NCBI GenBank assembly: GCA_028023455.1
Contig: JAQFVV010006221.1
Span: 9,777,011-9,841,010 of the forward strand
DNA: 64,000 nt
Direction of reading: 5' to 3'
Source of the DNA: Epiperipatus broadwayi
Taxonomy: Eukaryota > Onychophora > Udeonychophora > Euonychophora > Peripatidae
Below, in pieces: positions 1-13,426 of the stretch. Under the pieces are notes generated by a model. It was given only the letters and a program-made list of their open reading frames with translations. It did not search any database and had not been told where the DNA came from. Within the stretch, counting starts at the first letter, position 1. Every line of letters starts with the position of its first letter. A program made the translations under genes and the position numbers.

Positions 1-159
1 TAGCTGAAGATCTATGGATTGTAGCTTGGCTATTTCTGGGGCTCTTCTCAGTTGTGAAACCGCTAGAAAAATGCATTTAATTCTTTTAAATATAATGTTA
101 CTATAACTGTACAATTAATTCATATTAGATAAAGAATGTCAATTATATTAGAGAATATT

Positions 160-650
160 TTTTCTTAATGAATAATATTTCTGTAGTGTAATTTTCACTT
201 CACCATTTTCATGCATGATAGGGACTAGTTTTTATCCACTTTTAATACCTTGTAGAGGGGAGTAATCATAAACACTAGGCCAGCGACATGTGAAAGAGAT
301 CTATGCACATTTTGTGTTGAAACAACATTCACTAGGTGGCTTAAATTACCAACTCTTATAGATATGTTTCTCATTGTTCAGTTTACATTAGGTAGCCAAT
401 TATGATCTGAAACAATTGATGAGTGCTGGCAGCATGAAACATGCATCTTGGGGATCATACATATTTTTCACTTGGAATTGGTCATATGTTTATATTACAC
501 CCCTCCACAATGTGTTAAAATTCATAGAAATCAGTCCCTATATTGGGTCAGAGTGATGTAGTAAAAATTATAGTACAAAAATATTATTCATTTTCTAGTC
601 TAATGAATGACTAATAAAAATTATTATTTTTCTTAATTTGTTATTAACTA
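160..650. repeat. F5 foldback repeat, copy 1
   Basis: The left arm (about 164-198, containing AATGAATAATATTTCTG) is the imperfect reverse complement of the right arm (about 552-640). The middle also folds back: the part near 290-330 pairs with 440-480. Shorter relatives lie at 5955-6495, which shows this is a dispersed family. No coding capacity is seen. It is most likely a non-autonomous DNA element. Confidence 0.6.
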
Positions 651-794
651 TACATTAGTTTTTTTGGACACTACTCATTTGTGTTGTTCTGACAACAGTT
701 TTGGCACTCATCTCAAATAAACTTCCTATTAGCTCAAATTGAGCAATTGAGTATGTTGAAAAATAATAATAGATTTTTATTTTTGAATATGGTA

Positions 795-2488
<1,694 letters not shown>

Positions 2489-2594
2489 TTTTTTTAAAAA
2501 AAAATGTCATAGCATCAGCCGGGACACGAACCTGCAACCCGGGCAACTGCTTGCAAGTGCAAGGCAGTCGCACTGACCTCTTGACCACCAATGC
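2489..2594 (-). mobile_element. tRNA-derived SINE, copy 1
   Basis: Read on the minus strand this has a tRNA-like head (A-box-like TGGTGGTCAAGAGGTCAGTG and a B-box-like segment GCAGGTTCGTGTCC) and ends in an A-rich tail, seen as the T/A run at 2489-2504 on +. It matches the three other copies in the window (3514-3612, 3954-4068, 61855-61964). It has no obvious target-site duplication, so it is older or truncated. Confidence 0.7.
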
Positions 2595-2758
2595 AATGGA
2601 GAATGTTGCATCCCACTATAATTATATTTGTCACTGGATTGTAGCAATTTTTTTCCAATCTCTCTATGTTTATACCATGTGGTGTTTAAGATCTGACCAC
2701 TCTAAGAGTTTACTTGCCTTTACCTAATAATAATTAAATAGACATTTATTAATCAATA

Positions 2759-2985
2759 TTAAACAGGCAAAACTCTTTATATGTATTGTCATTCAGCGCA
2801 AGCCAGAGTTATCAATGAATGCCAGAAGGCTTGTCGGAGGGTTGCATTAGTGATGAAGGCCACAAGTCAGAAACTAGTCTGGGGATATTGGATGAGTAGG
2901 CACTAGATGGGGATTTTATGCACAAGCCTTCTGGCATCCATTGATTACTCTTGGCAATACATATAGAGAGTTTTGCCTTTTTTAA
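2759..2985. mobile_element. F2 TA-flanked foldback element, copy 1
   Basis: The terminal inverted repeats read GGCAAAACTCTTTATATGTA on the left and its near complement on the right. The element is flanked by TA on both sides (2757-2758 and 2986-2987), as are copies 2 and 3, which suggests a Tc1/mariner-style TA target duplication. The inner arms also pair (GCCAGAAGGCTTGT against ACAAGCCTTCTGGC). There is no ORF. The hammerhead-like motif at 2850-2879 lies between the arms. Confidence 0.75.
2850..2879 (+). ncRNA. hammerhead-like motif in F2 copy 1 (degenerate)
   Basis: Reads GTGATGA, then a short helix with loop CACAA, then GAAACTAGTC. Compared with the hammerhead core CUGANGA...GAAA...UH it has lost C3 (G instead), and helix II is weakened by a GTC/GGC mismatch, so this copy should be inactive. 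Flanks 2844-2849 and 2880-2885 could form a weak helix I. Confidence 0.35.
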
Positions 2986-3513
2986 TAATAGTTATAAGCA
3001 GGCTTAGGAAATGGTGATCATGTGATGTTTATTGGATTAATCAATATTAATGTCGATCTGAGTTAACTATAGAAAAGTTATCTAAATTTTTTTGTCTAAA
3101 CTTATTTATAAAACTTTAAACTTCTTTTGCATTTAAATCTCTTGTTCACAAGGATGAGAGATGAATAAACTATTCAAAACATTACACATCCTTTTATAAA
3201 AAATATCAGACATCAATGTACCATGTTTATTTAAAAACAATAACTCTATTATTAACACTAATAAAAAAGTTGTTTCTGTAATATATATATGTTATGACAA
3301 TTTTGTTAGATTTTTTTCTTCTGTAAAAGTAGGAAGGAGAAAATTCACATAGAGAAAGATCAAGTTTCAAAAAAAATGAGCTCTGAGAAAATTAAATATT
3401 TCACCAAACTGTCAACTAGTTACTTCTTCAGAAAACTGTTTTCTTCCTATGGATCAAAGTCTTTTAAAAGGCTTTCAAAAAGGATCCATCTCACTCTGCT
3501 CGTTAGAAATTCT

Positions 3514-3612
3514 CTTTTTTTTCTCATGTGTCAAAGCATCGGCCGGGAAGCGAACCCGCAAACCCGGGACAACTGCTTGTAAGGCGGCTGTGCTGACTAC
3601 GCGACCACCAAC
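3514..3612 (-). mobile_element. tRNA-derived SINE, copy 2
   Basis: The best-preserved tRNA head of the family. On the minus strand the A-box-like TGGTCGCGTAGTC and B-box GGTTCGCTTCC are correctly spaced, with an anticodon-loop-like CTTACAA between them. The UAC reading would suggest a Val-type ancestor, which is tentative. The T-run at 3515-3522 is the A-tail. Short similar sequences (about AAGAATCT) flank it, so a target duplication is possible but imperfect. Confidence 0.75.
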
Positions 3613-3936
3613 GCTAAGAATCTTTATATAGAATATTCCAAAACTTGTCTCAACTTTATCTTTCAGCCCAAAATCCTTTCATTATATTCATTCATGCATA
3701 GATGCATGTATTCATGATTATATAAATTATATATTTATTTAAAAGGAAAGAAAATAGTGCACTACTTCTGGAAGAATTTTATCATCTGAAAATGAACGCA
3801 TCTGTGCAGTACATATAACTTTAAATTTTGAATTTTAAAATTTATTATTAAACTCATTGTATGAATCATTAGGACTAATAATAAAACGTAAAATAAATAG
3901 AATTTATTATTAGTAATAAATATAAAAGAGGTTAAA
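3613..3936. other. AT-rich spacer between SINEs
   Basis: No gene, RNA or repeat recognised. Confidence 0.5.
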
Positions 3937-4085
3937 TAATTAATATATTGTTTGTTTTTTTTTCATATGTCATAGCATCGGTCTGGATGCGAACCCGCAA
4001 CAACAGTCTGCAACCAACTACTTGCTTGCAAGGTTGCTGCGCTGACCTCTCGGCTAGCAACGCTTGACTAATTAATATATTGTTT
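3937..4085 (-). mobile_element. tRNA-derived SINE, copy 3, with 17-bp target-site duplication
   Basis: The SINE body occupies 3954-4068. It is bracketed by perfect direct repeats TAATTAATATATTGTTT at 3937-3953 and 4069-4085. The T-run just inside the left repeat is the A-tail of a minus-strand element. A body of about 115 bp, little more than the tRNA-like head, with an A-tail and a long direct duplication shows LINE-mediated retroposition. Confidence 0.9.
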
Positions 4086-4894
4086 CTAACAAAACAAAAT
4101 GCATCAGTTGTGAAATAAATAAAAAACCAAGAAGCAGTGATAATTTATTATTCCGAGGGTGTAATGATATAGAAACTATTTCAGTCCCAGAAGAAAATAA
4201 TAGACTTCATTCTAGTTATCTTGTCAATAATAGGTTGTTAGTAATGAAGTTGAAAGATACGTCAAAAGACCTAATGATTAAGTATTTCTATATATCGACC
4301 AAATCGAAGACATTAAATCATATTGAAATTTTAAAAAAAAAGTATAGATGATTATAAAAATAGTTGCATAAAGATGCTAATGGGTTGGAATATAGTAATA
4401 CGTTTGAAAAATATTATAAAAGACTAAAGTTTAAAATTTAAAATATGTGCATATACAAAATGCTTTTTAAAAGCCTTTGATACGTTTTTGTTTTTATAAA
4501 AAAAATATTTCACATACACATGACACGCAGATAATAGAAACATATTGAAAATAAATTATATATTAAATGAAAATAGGTTTAGAGAACAACATTAAAAATG
4601 CATGTTTGAGAAAAGATATTGATTTAGATCATACTTAGTAGTGGCAGAACTGAAGTTAAATTTAAACATATAAGAGTTTCTAAGTGAAAATAAAAAAAAA
4701 AAGAGGAAAGGAAGTGTTATTTAAAAAATCTATATAAAAATATAACAACTACTTTAAAATTTATAGGATAAAAACTAAGATCTAAATAATAGCACAATAA
4801 TTTGTAATATAAATTGAAATGAAAGATGAAAAATGTTTTTAAAAAATTAAAGAAATATGCCACAAATAATATGATATACAATTCTAAAAGAATC
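4086..4894. other. AT-rich stretch without recognised genes
   Basis: No coherent frame or repeat recognised on either strand. Confidence 0.5.
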
Positions 4895-4999
4895 ATTTAC
4901 TAAGGCTGTAACCTCAAGAATGTGCGAGTAAAATGCGATAGTAGGGACCTCCACAGGTCTTAACCACAAGTTTACGTTTTGGAAGGAAAGAGGGGAACC
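4895..4999. mobile_element. F1 repeat, one end only
   Basis: Carries the F1 terminal sequence (TTTACTAAGGCTGTAACC, then GTAGGGACCTCCACAGGTC, then the AGAGGGGAACC stretch) and stops where the LINE-like segment begins. It matches the ends at 9572-9640, 33591-33700 and 34140-34230. Confidence 0.75.
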
Positions 5000-5167
5000 A
5001 AAAGAAAAAATCTTTGGATTAACAATGAAATGGCTAATAAAATAGATGAGAAAAAAAATTATACATTAAATAAAGTCTGCATAGAAAGGTCAATAGTAAA
5101 CGAGATTGATAAGGTTAAACAAGCTGTATTAGAAGAAAAATTAATGAGAGAGAAAAAGTACAAGTAA
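5000..5167 (+). pseudogene. possible LINE ORF2 linker fragment
   Basis: An open stretch of about 55 codons directly after the F1 end reads KRKNLWINNEMANKIDEK and continues lysine- and glutamate-rich to a stop at 5167. The pattern of basic residues, then WxNxE, then a charged helix resembles the segment between the endonuclease and reverse transcriptase of non-LTR elements. No catalytic motif is present, so the assignment is an inference from composition and one short motif. Confidence 0.3.
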
Positions 5168-5399
5168 AAGTTTGTAGGTTTGATTAAAATTATAGCAGAA
5201 TATAAAGCATTATAAATGAAAAAATCAGAGTCAAGGCAATGCAATAACAAATGAGATAAAAAAATGGCAAATTATTAGTAGGGAGAATAGATTTAAGTAA
5301 AAGATGGCAAATGTATATAGTTTATTTGATGTACAGTATATAATTAATAAATGTTATTGAAAAAAAAAGTAAAATAAAATAAAAGATAAGGTAATATAT

Positions 5400-5745
5400 A
5401 GGCTATATGAACACAAACTTTCACATGACCCACCACTCTCCACTCTATTTCATAACACTGACCCACTTGAAAAGATAAATAATCAACCAGCACTCATCAG
5501 TTGGTCCAGATTATCATCTCTACACATATATGCAATAAGTGCTCAGATATGTATTAAGATAGCCAATCCTCATACTTTAATGAACAGGCTTCAATCCACA
5601 CCACACTCCCAACTCTTCAACCATCCCTCCAATTGAAAATCTGATGATGGAATGCTTAAAGGCCATCCTGAAGCCGAGATTCTCATCACACCCATGTTGA
5701 CTTAAAGTCAGTCTGATCCCTCGTGTACAGGACATAAAGTTAAGG
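5400..5745. repeat. F3 repeat, copy 1
   Basis: The reverse complement matches 20225-20480 along about 270 bp, including the segment around GCACTCATCAGTTGGTCC and the CATCCCTCC/GGAGGGATG region. The arm that makes the 20-kb copy a foldback is only partly present here. There is no coding capacity. Confidence 0.75.
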
Positions 5746-5954
5746 TAGTAAAATCAGTAGCAGGCTTGAAGCTAGGCAAAGTGAAAAAAGTGATGAAAAT
5801 ATTATTGATTGATCTAGAATTTTTTGAGAGAATTAGTTAATATTTGTGTACTTTACAAAGCAGAAGGATACCCTCTTTCAATACCAATAAATTTCTTTAA
5901 AGAAAAATACAATAATCAAAAATAAAAATACAATAAATATTAATAATTTTATAA

Positions 5955-6495
5955 GTAATTCATTAGGCTAAAAATTATCCATTTAATGAATAATATTTCT
6001 ATAGTGTTATTTTTATTATACTATTCTCACATAAAGTAGGGACTAGTTTCTATCTGTTTTTACTACATTGTGGAGAGAGGGGTAATCATAAACTTATGAC
6101 TAAAGACATGTGAAAAATATATATGATCCCCAAGATGAACATTTTGTGCTGAACCAGCGCTCATAAGTTGGCCCAGATCATACTTTCTTACACATACCTT
6201 TATTATTGTTCAGTATATATAGATAGCTGATTACTACAGTTTAATTGATGTGTCAAAATTACCAACCTCACAATATTGATACAAACCATTTAATTGAAGT
6301 ATATTAAATAATTTTTATTAGTCATCCATTAAACTAGAGATTACCCATTTAATGAATAATATTTCTGAAGAGTAATTTTCACTAGACCACTCTTGCACAA
6401 GCTATGGATTGTTTTTTATTTGCTTTTCAACTAGTTCCTACCTTGCATGAGAGTATAGTAAAAATTATAGTACAGAAATCTTATTGTTTAAATAC
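5955..6495. repeat. F5 foldback repeats, copies 2a and 2b
   Basis: Two adjacent copies. 5955-6309 repeats the left arm and middle of copy 1 (AATGAATAATATTTCTATAG and the AGGGACTAGTTT stretch) and includes an F3-like piece near 6150-6200. 6310-6495 is a compact copy with both arms (left about 6350-6385, right about 6448-6490). Confidence 0.6.
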
Positions 6496-6570
6496 AGTAA
6501 AGGTTTTGGATTTTAAAACATGAATTCAACATCACATGCACTCTACAATTTTTAAATTAGAAAAGATGGA

Positions 6571-7017
6571 AGATGCGATGTAATGCACTGTGACTTTCTT
6601 ATTCAGAATCAGGAATCTCTCAGCCACTATAACCAGAGAAATCTATTAGCCAATTTACCTTACCTTACCATTCACCACCGTAAGTTTTTTCCATATTATC
6701 TTCTACCCTATTCCACCCATTTACACAACATAATCTTTGTCAATTCTATGGTCTTTATATCTAAATCCTCCTTATCTTTTCCCAAACCCAGCATAATAAC
6801 CAAAAACCCACTTTCCATATAATCACTTTGTTTATATTTATTATTCCACAACTTCATTATTTATACCATTTTTGTTTGCAGGCATTTACATTCACTTAAC
6901 AGATGCCTAATATTTTCTATGACTTCCTTACACAACTTGCAGACTAAATCACTTACATGTATCCATTTAAATGTATATTCCCTTATTGCTAAAGATCCTG
7001 TTTTAGCCTTAAACAGA
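6571..7017 (-). pseudogene. LINE 3' end, copy C (C-terminal ORF2 plus 3' UTR)
   Basis: A diverged duplicate of 7018-7480, in the same orientation and directly adjoining it. It holds the 3' UTR (reverse complement of CAGGAATCTCTCAGCCACTA) and the region coding for the C-terminal cysteine/histidine segment, now with stops and frameshifts. The 5' side breaks off after the segment that reads AKTGS in the relatives. The head-to-tail arrangement of two 5'-truncated ends suggests either a tandem duplication or insertion of one LINE next to another. Confidence 0.85.
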
Positions 7018-8316
<1,299 letters not shown>

Positions 8317-9340
8317 AAATTATAACAAAACTGACATCTGTCGAGAAACAAATAGGCAAATATTAAAAAAGAAAAGATAATTCATATTTTGCAAAAAAAG
8401 AAAAAAAATGCAAAAAGAGAGATTATTAGAAAATTCACACATGATTCCAAAAATATTTGTAAGAATAAAAAGTCATATTACTGAAGAGATAAAGAGTGGG
8501 ATGTAGGGTAAAAGTATTGAAGTTATTTCACTTTATTAAAAAAAAAAATAATTTAATAAACTTTTTGAAGAGTATAGAGTTGAAAGGAAAGAGATAGAAT
8601 TAGATTAGAAAAATCGTTGTATATATTTTTCCCAATATTATAGAAGTGTTATTAGACCTTGTAAATGTCATCTAAAAGTTAATAAGTGCTGATACATTCG
8701 TAGAATGGTTAAGATAAAAATAAATACATTCGTGTCTAAAGCAATAATTATAGATGTAGGTGATAAATTATTAACACAAAAAGTGACAAAGATTTTTGAA
8801 AAGATTAGCGCTTTTAAACATTTAACATTTGTTTGTGTGATAAGGTGTCAATGATTAAAAATATTTTAGTAAAAGTACGGGATTATGGGGTGAACTGTTA
8901 AAGCAAAATTAAGAAAAAAGCTTATTAATGTTTTGCTTAGAATAGAACTTTACATGAATTAAAAGTTTATATATCATAAAAAATGAATGGGAAAAGATTA
9001 GAAAATTTTAAAAATTTGAGAAGAATGGAAATGATAAATTAAAATGTTAGTTTTTGTAATGTTGAAATGTTAAAGTGAATAAAAGCAACAACAAATTATT
9101 TATTGAAAAGAAAATTAAATTAAAAGAGAAATTAGATTTTGCATATACATAAAGGCAAATAAATGACTAAGATTAGTTTAGAATGATTCATGAGAATATA
9201 AAAATAAATGAAAAAAGTTGATTGATGATATGAAGAGAGGATCTGAAAATTAAAGCAGTGAAGATAAGGTTTAGGGAAATGGATGTGAAAATGATATACT
9301 GGACATGTATTTTTGGAAAATAAATAACAATAATAATTTA
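8317..9340. other. AT-rich stretch without recognised genes
   Basis: Scattered short frames, none with a recognisable motif. The stretch may be older decayed repeat sequence. Confidence 0.5.
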
Positions 9341-9640
9341 TATGCATGTAAAATGCGATAATAGGGACCTCTACAGGTCCATTGACTCATTGTAAATTGA
9401 AAGATTTTGCGAGTGTTAATATGTAATAAGAAATGTGGACTTAATCAGTGAAGTATTGAATAGCTTCATGCTAGCAGATCTAACTGCTTCAGCGTCACCT
9501 ATTTAAATAGAAAGTAGGTTGAAGTAAAAAGGGTTCCCTTCTTTTCTTTCAAAGTGTAAGCTTGTGGTTAAGACCTGTAGAGGTCCCTAATATCACATTT
9601 TACATGCATACTCTTGAGGTTACAGCCTCAGTAAATATTT
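9341..9640. mobile_element. F1 foldback element, complete copy
   Basis: Left arm 9341-9379 (TGCATGTAAAATGCGATAAT, then AGGGACCTCTACAGGTC) is the near-perfect complement of right arm 9572-9610. The right end continues to CTCAGTAAATATTT. The interior (GTAAATTGAAAGATT, CTTCAGCGTCACC) recurs in the 33.6-34.2 kb copies. About 300 bp, no ORF: a MITE-like element. Confidence 0.85.
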
Positions 9641-10029
9641 CTTTAAATAAATTTATAATAATGATTTATGCAAAATTGACATAGTGGTCAAAGAAAATCT
9701 AATCTAGTTGTCACACATGCACATATTAATATCAAATTTTGAGAACTATATTATAATGAAAGTGCTGATAAAAATAATGTAAAGTGATTACATTCTTATA
9801 ACAGTAAAGAATCACATTTTGAAAACTATCCAAAGTTCAATGCTATTATGAATGTATTGATTAAGTTGACAGAAAAACTAAAGTAGAACTCGGCTGAATA
9901 GTCAGACATGAAATTTATGTTGAAATATTTTATTTACAATAGACTAGACTCAAAACCATCAATTGTGTATAAAATATTACACAAATCCAGTGAAATGAAG
10001 TAAGACAATTTTCAAGAGTTTTAGTATTA

Positions 10030-10146
10030 ACATAGACATGAATGTAAGCTGATGGTTAAGACCTGTAGAGGTCCCTACTATTGCATTTTTATGCACATAT
10101 TTTTGAGGTTACAGTCTTAGTAAATATTACATAGACATGAATGTAA
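10030..10146. mobile_element. F1 end fragment bracketed by 18-bp direct repeats
   Basis: Only one F1 end is present (10048-10128). Perfect direct repeats ACATAGACATGAATGTAA lie at 10030-10047 and 10129-10146. The left repeat ends in AATGTAA, which also resembles the F1 inner end, so the true boundary is uncertain. The long duplication is unlike a TA-type cut-and-paste insertion. Confidence 0.7.
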
Positions 10147-10379
10147 TTTTTTAAATTTCATTCAAAGTGTGAAAAAATAATTATATTTATTTGAATAAAG
10201 ATTACAGAATGAGTAATTAAATATTAACAATACATTAATATTAAAATGAAGAATTAATAATAAGCTTCTCTTATAAGATCTATATTATTGTATAATTTAA
10301 AATTCTTTCATTATAATGTTTCTTAAATACAGCAACACCATATCGATATAGTTTACAGATTATAAATATATTAGCTTTT

Positions 10380-11070
10380 ATGGTAGTTTAATTTATGATT
10401 AAAATAAACAATAAATAAATAACATATAAATACTCAAGTATTATTGTAAAAATTTTCAATATACACATTTTGGTAAGAAATTAGAAACTTTTTAAAATTC
10501 ATTCTTTAGATAATAGTAATTCTTAAGATTATTATAATAAATGGTGATATGCTAGAAAATCATCATAGATTGAGTATAAAACCTAGAGAAGTACCGTACT
10601 TATTATAGTATAAATTTGTATGTCATTATAATAAGTGATGATATGCCAGAAAATGATTATGAAAATAAATAATACCACGAGAGATCATGTGACCATGATG
10701 ATGAGCCCTCATTGGGGTGAAAAATTGCACATGGTAAATAAGTGACTAAATCGGTTTTATAGAATTGTATTTTTAAACTTTTAGATATACATAATAGTTT
10801 AGAATTAAAATAAATGCACAACAAATAAATTATTTGTAAAAATATAAGTATTATTGAAGACTGTTCAATATAATATTCTTATTAAAAATTAAGAAAGATA
10901 CACTAAAGTTGATTACATTAGTAGAAATTTTATTTTTTATGAATAGAGTAGATTAAAATAAAAGGAGGACCAAAACAATTCTTAATATTGTTAAAATTAT
11001 TAGGGCTATTATAATAACTGGTGATAAGCAACAAATCATCATAGTAATAAATAATATACTGAGAGTTCAT
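10380..11070 (+). repeat. diverged internal repeats
   Basis: A motif around ATTATAATAANTGGTGATA, followed by AAATCATCATAG or similar, occurs three times (about 10524, 10622 and 11003). Flanking sequence (AATTAAAATAAA, then AAGTATTATTG) also recurs, which suggests an old tandem duplication. No coding frame. Confidence 0.45.
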
Positions 11071-11822
11071 TCAATATAATAAGAATGTTCAAGACACTCT
11101 ATGTAATTAAAAGTAGAAATTCATATTCTATTTATGTCATGAAATAGTATTGATTTAGTGTGTAATCATAAAAAATATTGACTCCAAATATATATTCACA
11201 AAACAAAAGTAAACTACACCTGAAGTTTCTTTTTATGCAGTAGATAGGTTCCACAAAAAACCCTCATTAAAAATATCACACAAAAATACTTAATTTACAT
11301 TGAAAAATGTATGATACGTTCCTTAATTTTCAGAAATCACATAAAACCAAAGCAACAAGGTAAAATTACTTTAAAATTCACATATATAAAAAAGGAAATA
11401 AAGTATGACTAATAAAAAATTTCAAATATTTGAAAAAAATTGATACAAGACAAACTTTTTTTACTTTTTTTATTAACTATTTTATTTTATTCAAAATAAT
11501 ATGTTTTTATGTGTAATTTATTTTACATTTTCTCATACATATTTTAATCATTATATATATTTGACATGTTAACACTATAGTAAGACATCAGCTTCATCAC
11601 AAGAGGAAATACAATTGGCACCAACTGCAGTCTCATGCTGTGTTAATGGTTTTCTGTCGACAATGTAATTGGTAATTAAACTTTGAGATGATGATTTTAC
11701 TAATTGTTTATAAAGCTCACGATATCCAGACTGCTGTTAGATAAGGCATTTCCACAAGTGCAACTAAATATATAACATGCTTCCACAAATGTGTTAATAA
11801 TGACCAATGGTTACATTTTTTT
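11071..11822. other. AT-rich stretch without recognised genes
   Basis: Nothing recognised on either strand. Confidence 0.5.
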
Positions 11823-11974
11823 TATATACATGGAGAAACTTTTAGACAGAGAAAAGTTACAAGTAAAAATATTTAAGAACTTTTAAAGATACATGCTTTT
11901 TAAGTAGAAATTAAAAGTTTTTAAATATTTTTATTTGTAACTTTTTTTCTGTCTAAAAGTTTCTCCATGTATAT
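11823..11974. repeat. long hairpin (foldback)
   Basis: Arms 11823-11890 and 11909-11974 are complementary over about 64 bp (ATACATGGAGAAACTTTTAG against CTAAAAGTTTCTCCATGTAT). The loop is about 18 bp. It is probably a small MITE. Confidence 0.85.
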
Positions 11975-12073
11975 ATGTGTATAAAAGAAAATATAAACAT
12001 ACACATACATAACACAGACATACAACTATTTAGCTCTCATTGGAATTTAAGAGCTCATTCATAATTCATGTCA

Positions 12074-12355
12074 TTAACAAAAAAGATTTTCCAATTGATT
12101 AGAAAGTTGAAGACTTTTTTGAATCATTTTTGCCATGAAATGAACATGTTCCATTTCTACTTCATTATCTTTTTCTAAATTTTTTAAGGTATCTAAATAT
12201 ATTACCAAATCTTTTTCCAACAGGCATTCAAAGTAAGTAAAATTTAATGTGTGTATATAAAAAGAGGAAATCTCTATTTTAAGTGAAATATGAACTTCTT
12301 TATCGCATAAAAGAAAACTGTATAAAAAGATATTAAGAAGAAGCATGAATCGCAT
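12074..12355 (-). CDS. unrecognised 93-codon open frame
   Basis: A frame with ATG and stop, containing LEKDNEVEMEHVHFMAKMI. Its composition is less skewed than most chance frames here, but I do not recognise a family, no splice context is evident, and no relative occurs elsewhere in the window. It could be a decayed element or chance. Low confidence that it is a gene. Confidence 0.12.
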   Translation of the reverse strand: MRFMLLLNIFLYSFLLCDKEVHISLKIEISSFYIHTLNFTYFECLLEKDLVIYLDTLKNLEKDNEVEMEHVHFMAKMIQKSLQLSNQLENLFC

Positions 12356-12908
12356 AATTTCAAAATCGCATTAAAAAATTTGCACAAAAAGAGACCCATG
12401 TGTATTATTAAATTGTTAGCTTATTGAAATATTTTTTTAGACATCAAAAGTGATAAACAATGAAAGAAATCTATAGTTTATTAAAATGGCTATTTTATTA
12501 AATATCACAAATGGTTTGTTGAGGTTCTCAAAAACACATTCCATTAATTTATTATTAAAAAAACATGAATTGCTTTATTTTGTTTAGTAAGATTTATAAT
12601 ATTCAAAATTTATATAAATACTTTTTGTGGTTAAATTTTTTTATTGTAAACATTTTTGGTAATTAAAATATTAAATTAGTTGAAGATAATTTATCTAGAC
12701 ATACTCCAATTAAACAATTTTTTTTATTTGTAAATGATTGAATTTTCAATGTTATTGTCTTTTTGGAAATTTGAATTAACGAATTAACTATTTTTCCATA
12801 AAAAAAATTAACCTAAAAAATCTTCCTTCAACACTGTATTGCTATATATAACATGTTTATTATTTAATAGTCAATAAATTTTACAAGTGCAGTATTTAGA
12901 TTGTAACT

Positions 12909-13426
12909 ATATAGAAGACAATCAATTCTTCTCATCAGTGCCCTTAAACAGAGTGTTAAAACTGCTAAAATACTTTCCTGGCCACAAGATAGAGACTTTA
13001 AGTAAATTAAGATTGGCCTTCTTATTTCCAAACTTAAATGTTATTATACGAGCTAATCTTAAGTAGCTAGAAGTGAGATCATGTATTTGTCTAGAAGCGA
13101 GAGCATGTATTTTATGCTCTCACTTCTAACCACTTAAGATTGATTCTTATAATAACATTTGAGTTTGGAAATAAGAAGAGGCTCTTGTTTCCTTAAAGCT
13201 TCTACTTTGTGGCCATGGGTGACGGTATTCTTGCAGGTTTAACAACCTATTCAAGCTCTCACTTCTAGACACTCAAAATTGACTCATATAATTGCATTTG
13301 AGTTTGGAAATAATATGGTCTCTCCCATTTCCTTAAAAACTCTATATTGAGAATAGGACGAGTATTTTTACAGTTTTAATACCCTGTTCAATGATTGCTG
13401 GTGAAGAGGATTGATTGCTTTCTATA
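12909..13426. mobile_element. foldback element with TATAGAA termini
   Basis: Terminal inverted repeats: TATAGAAGACAATCAATTCT at 12909 and the near complement ending at 13426, with TA dinucleotides at both edges. Inside, the segment with GGCCTTCTTATTTCCAAACT (about 13015-13035) pairs with GAGTTTGGAAATAAGAAGAG (about 13162-13182). The right arm is then repeated a second time (13240-13426), so the element carries a duplicated arm. No ORF. Confidence 0.75.

Noticed and set aside
2759-2985. A CRISPR array in the repeat-rich parts
   Set aside because: No regularly spaced direct repeats. The repeats are dispersed or inverted and the DNA is eukaryotic.
3514-3612. A functional tRNA-Val gene
   Set aside because: The anticodon stem is mismatched, an A-tail is attached, and close copies occur at three other places, so it is a SINE.
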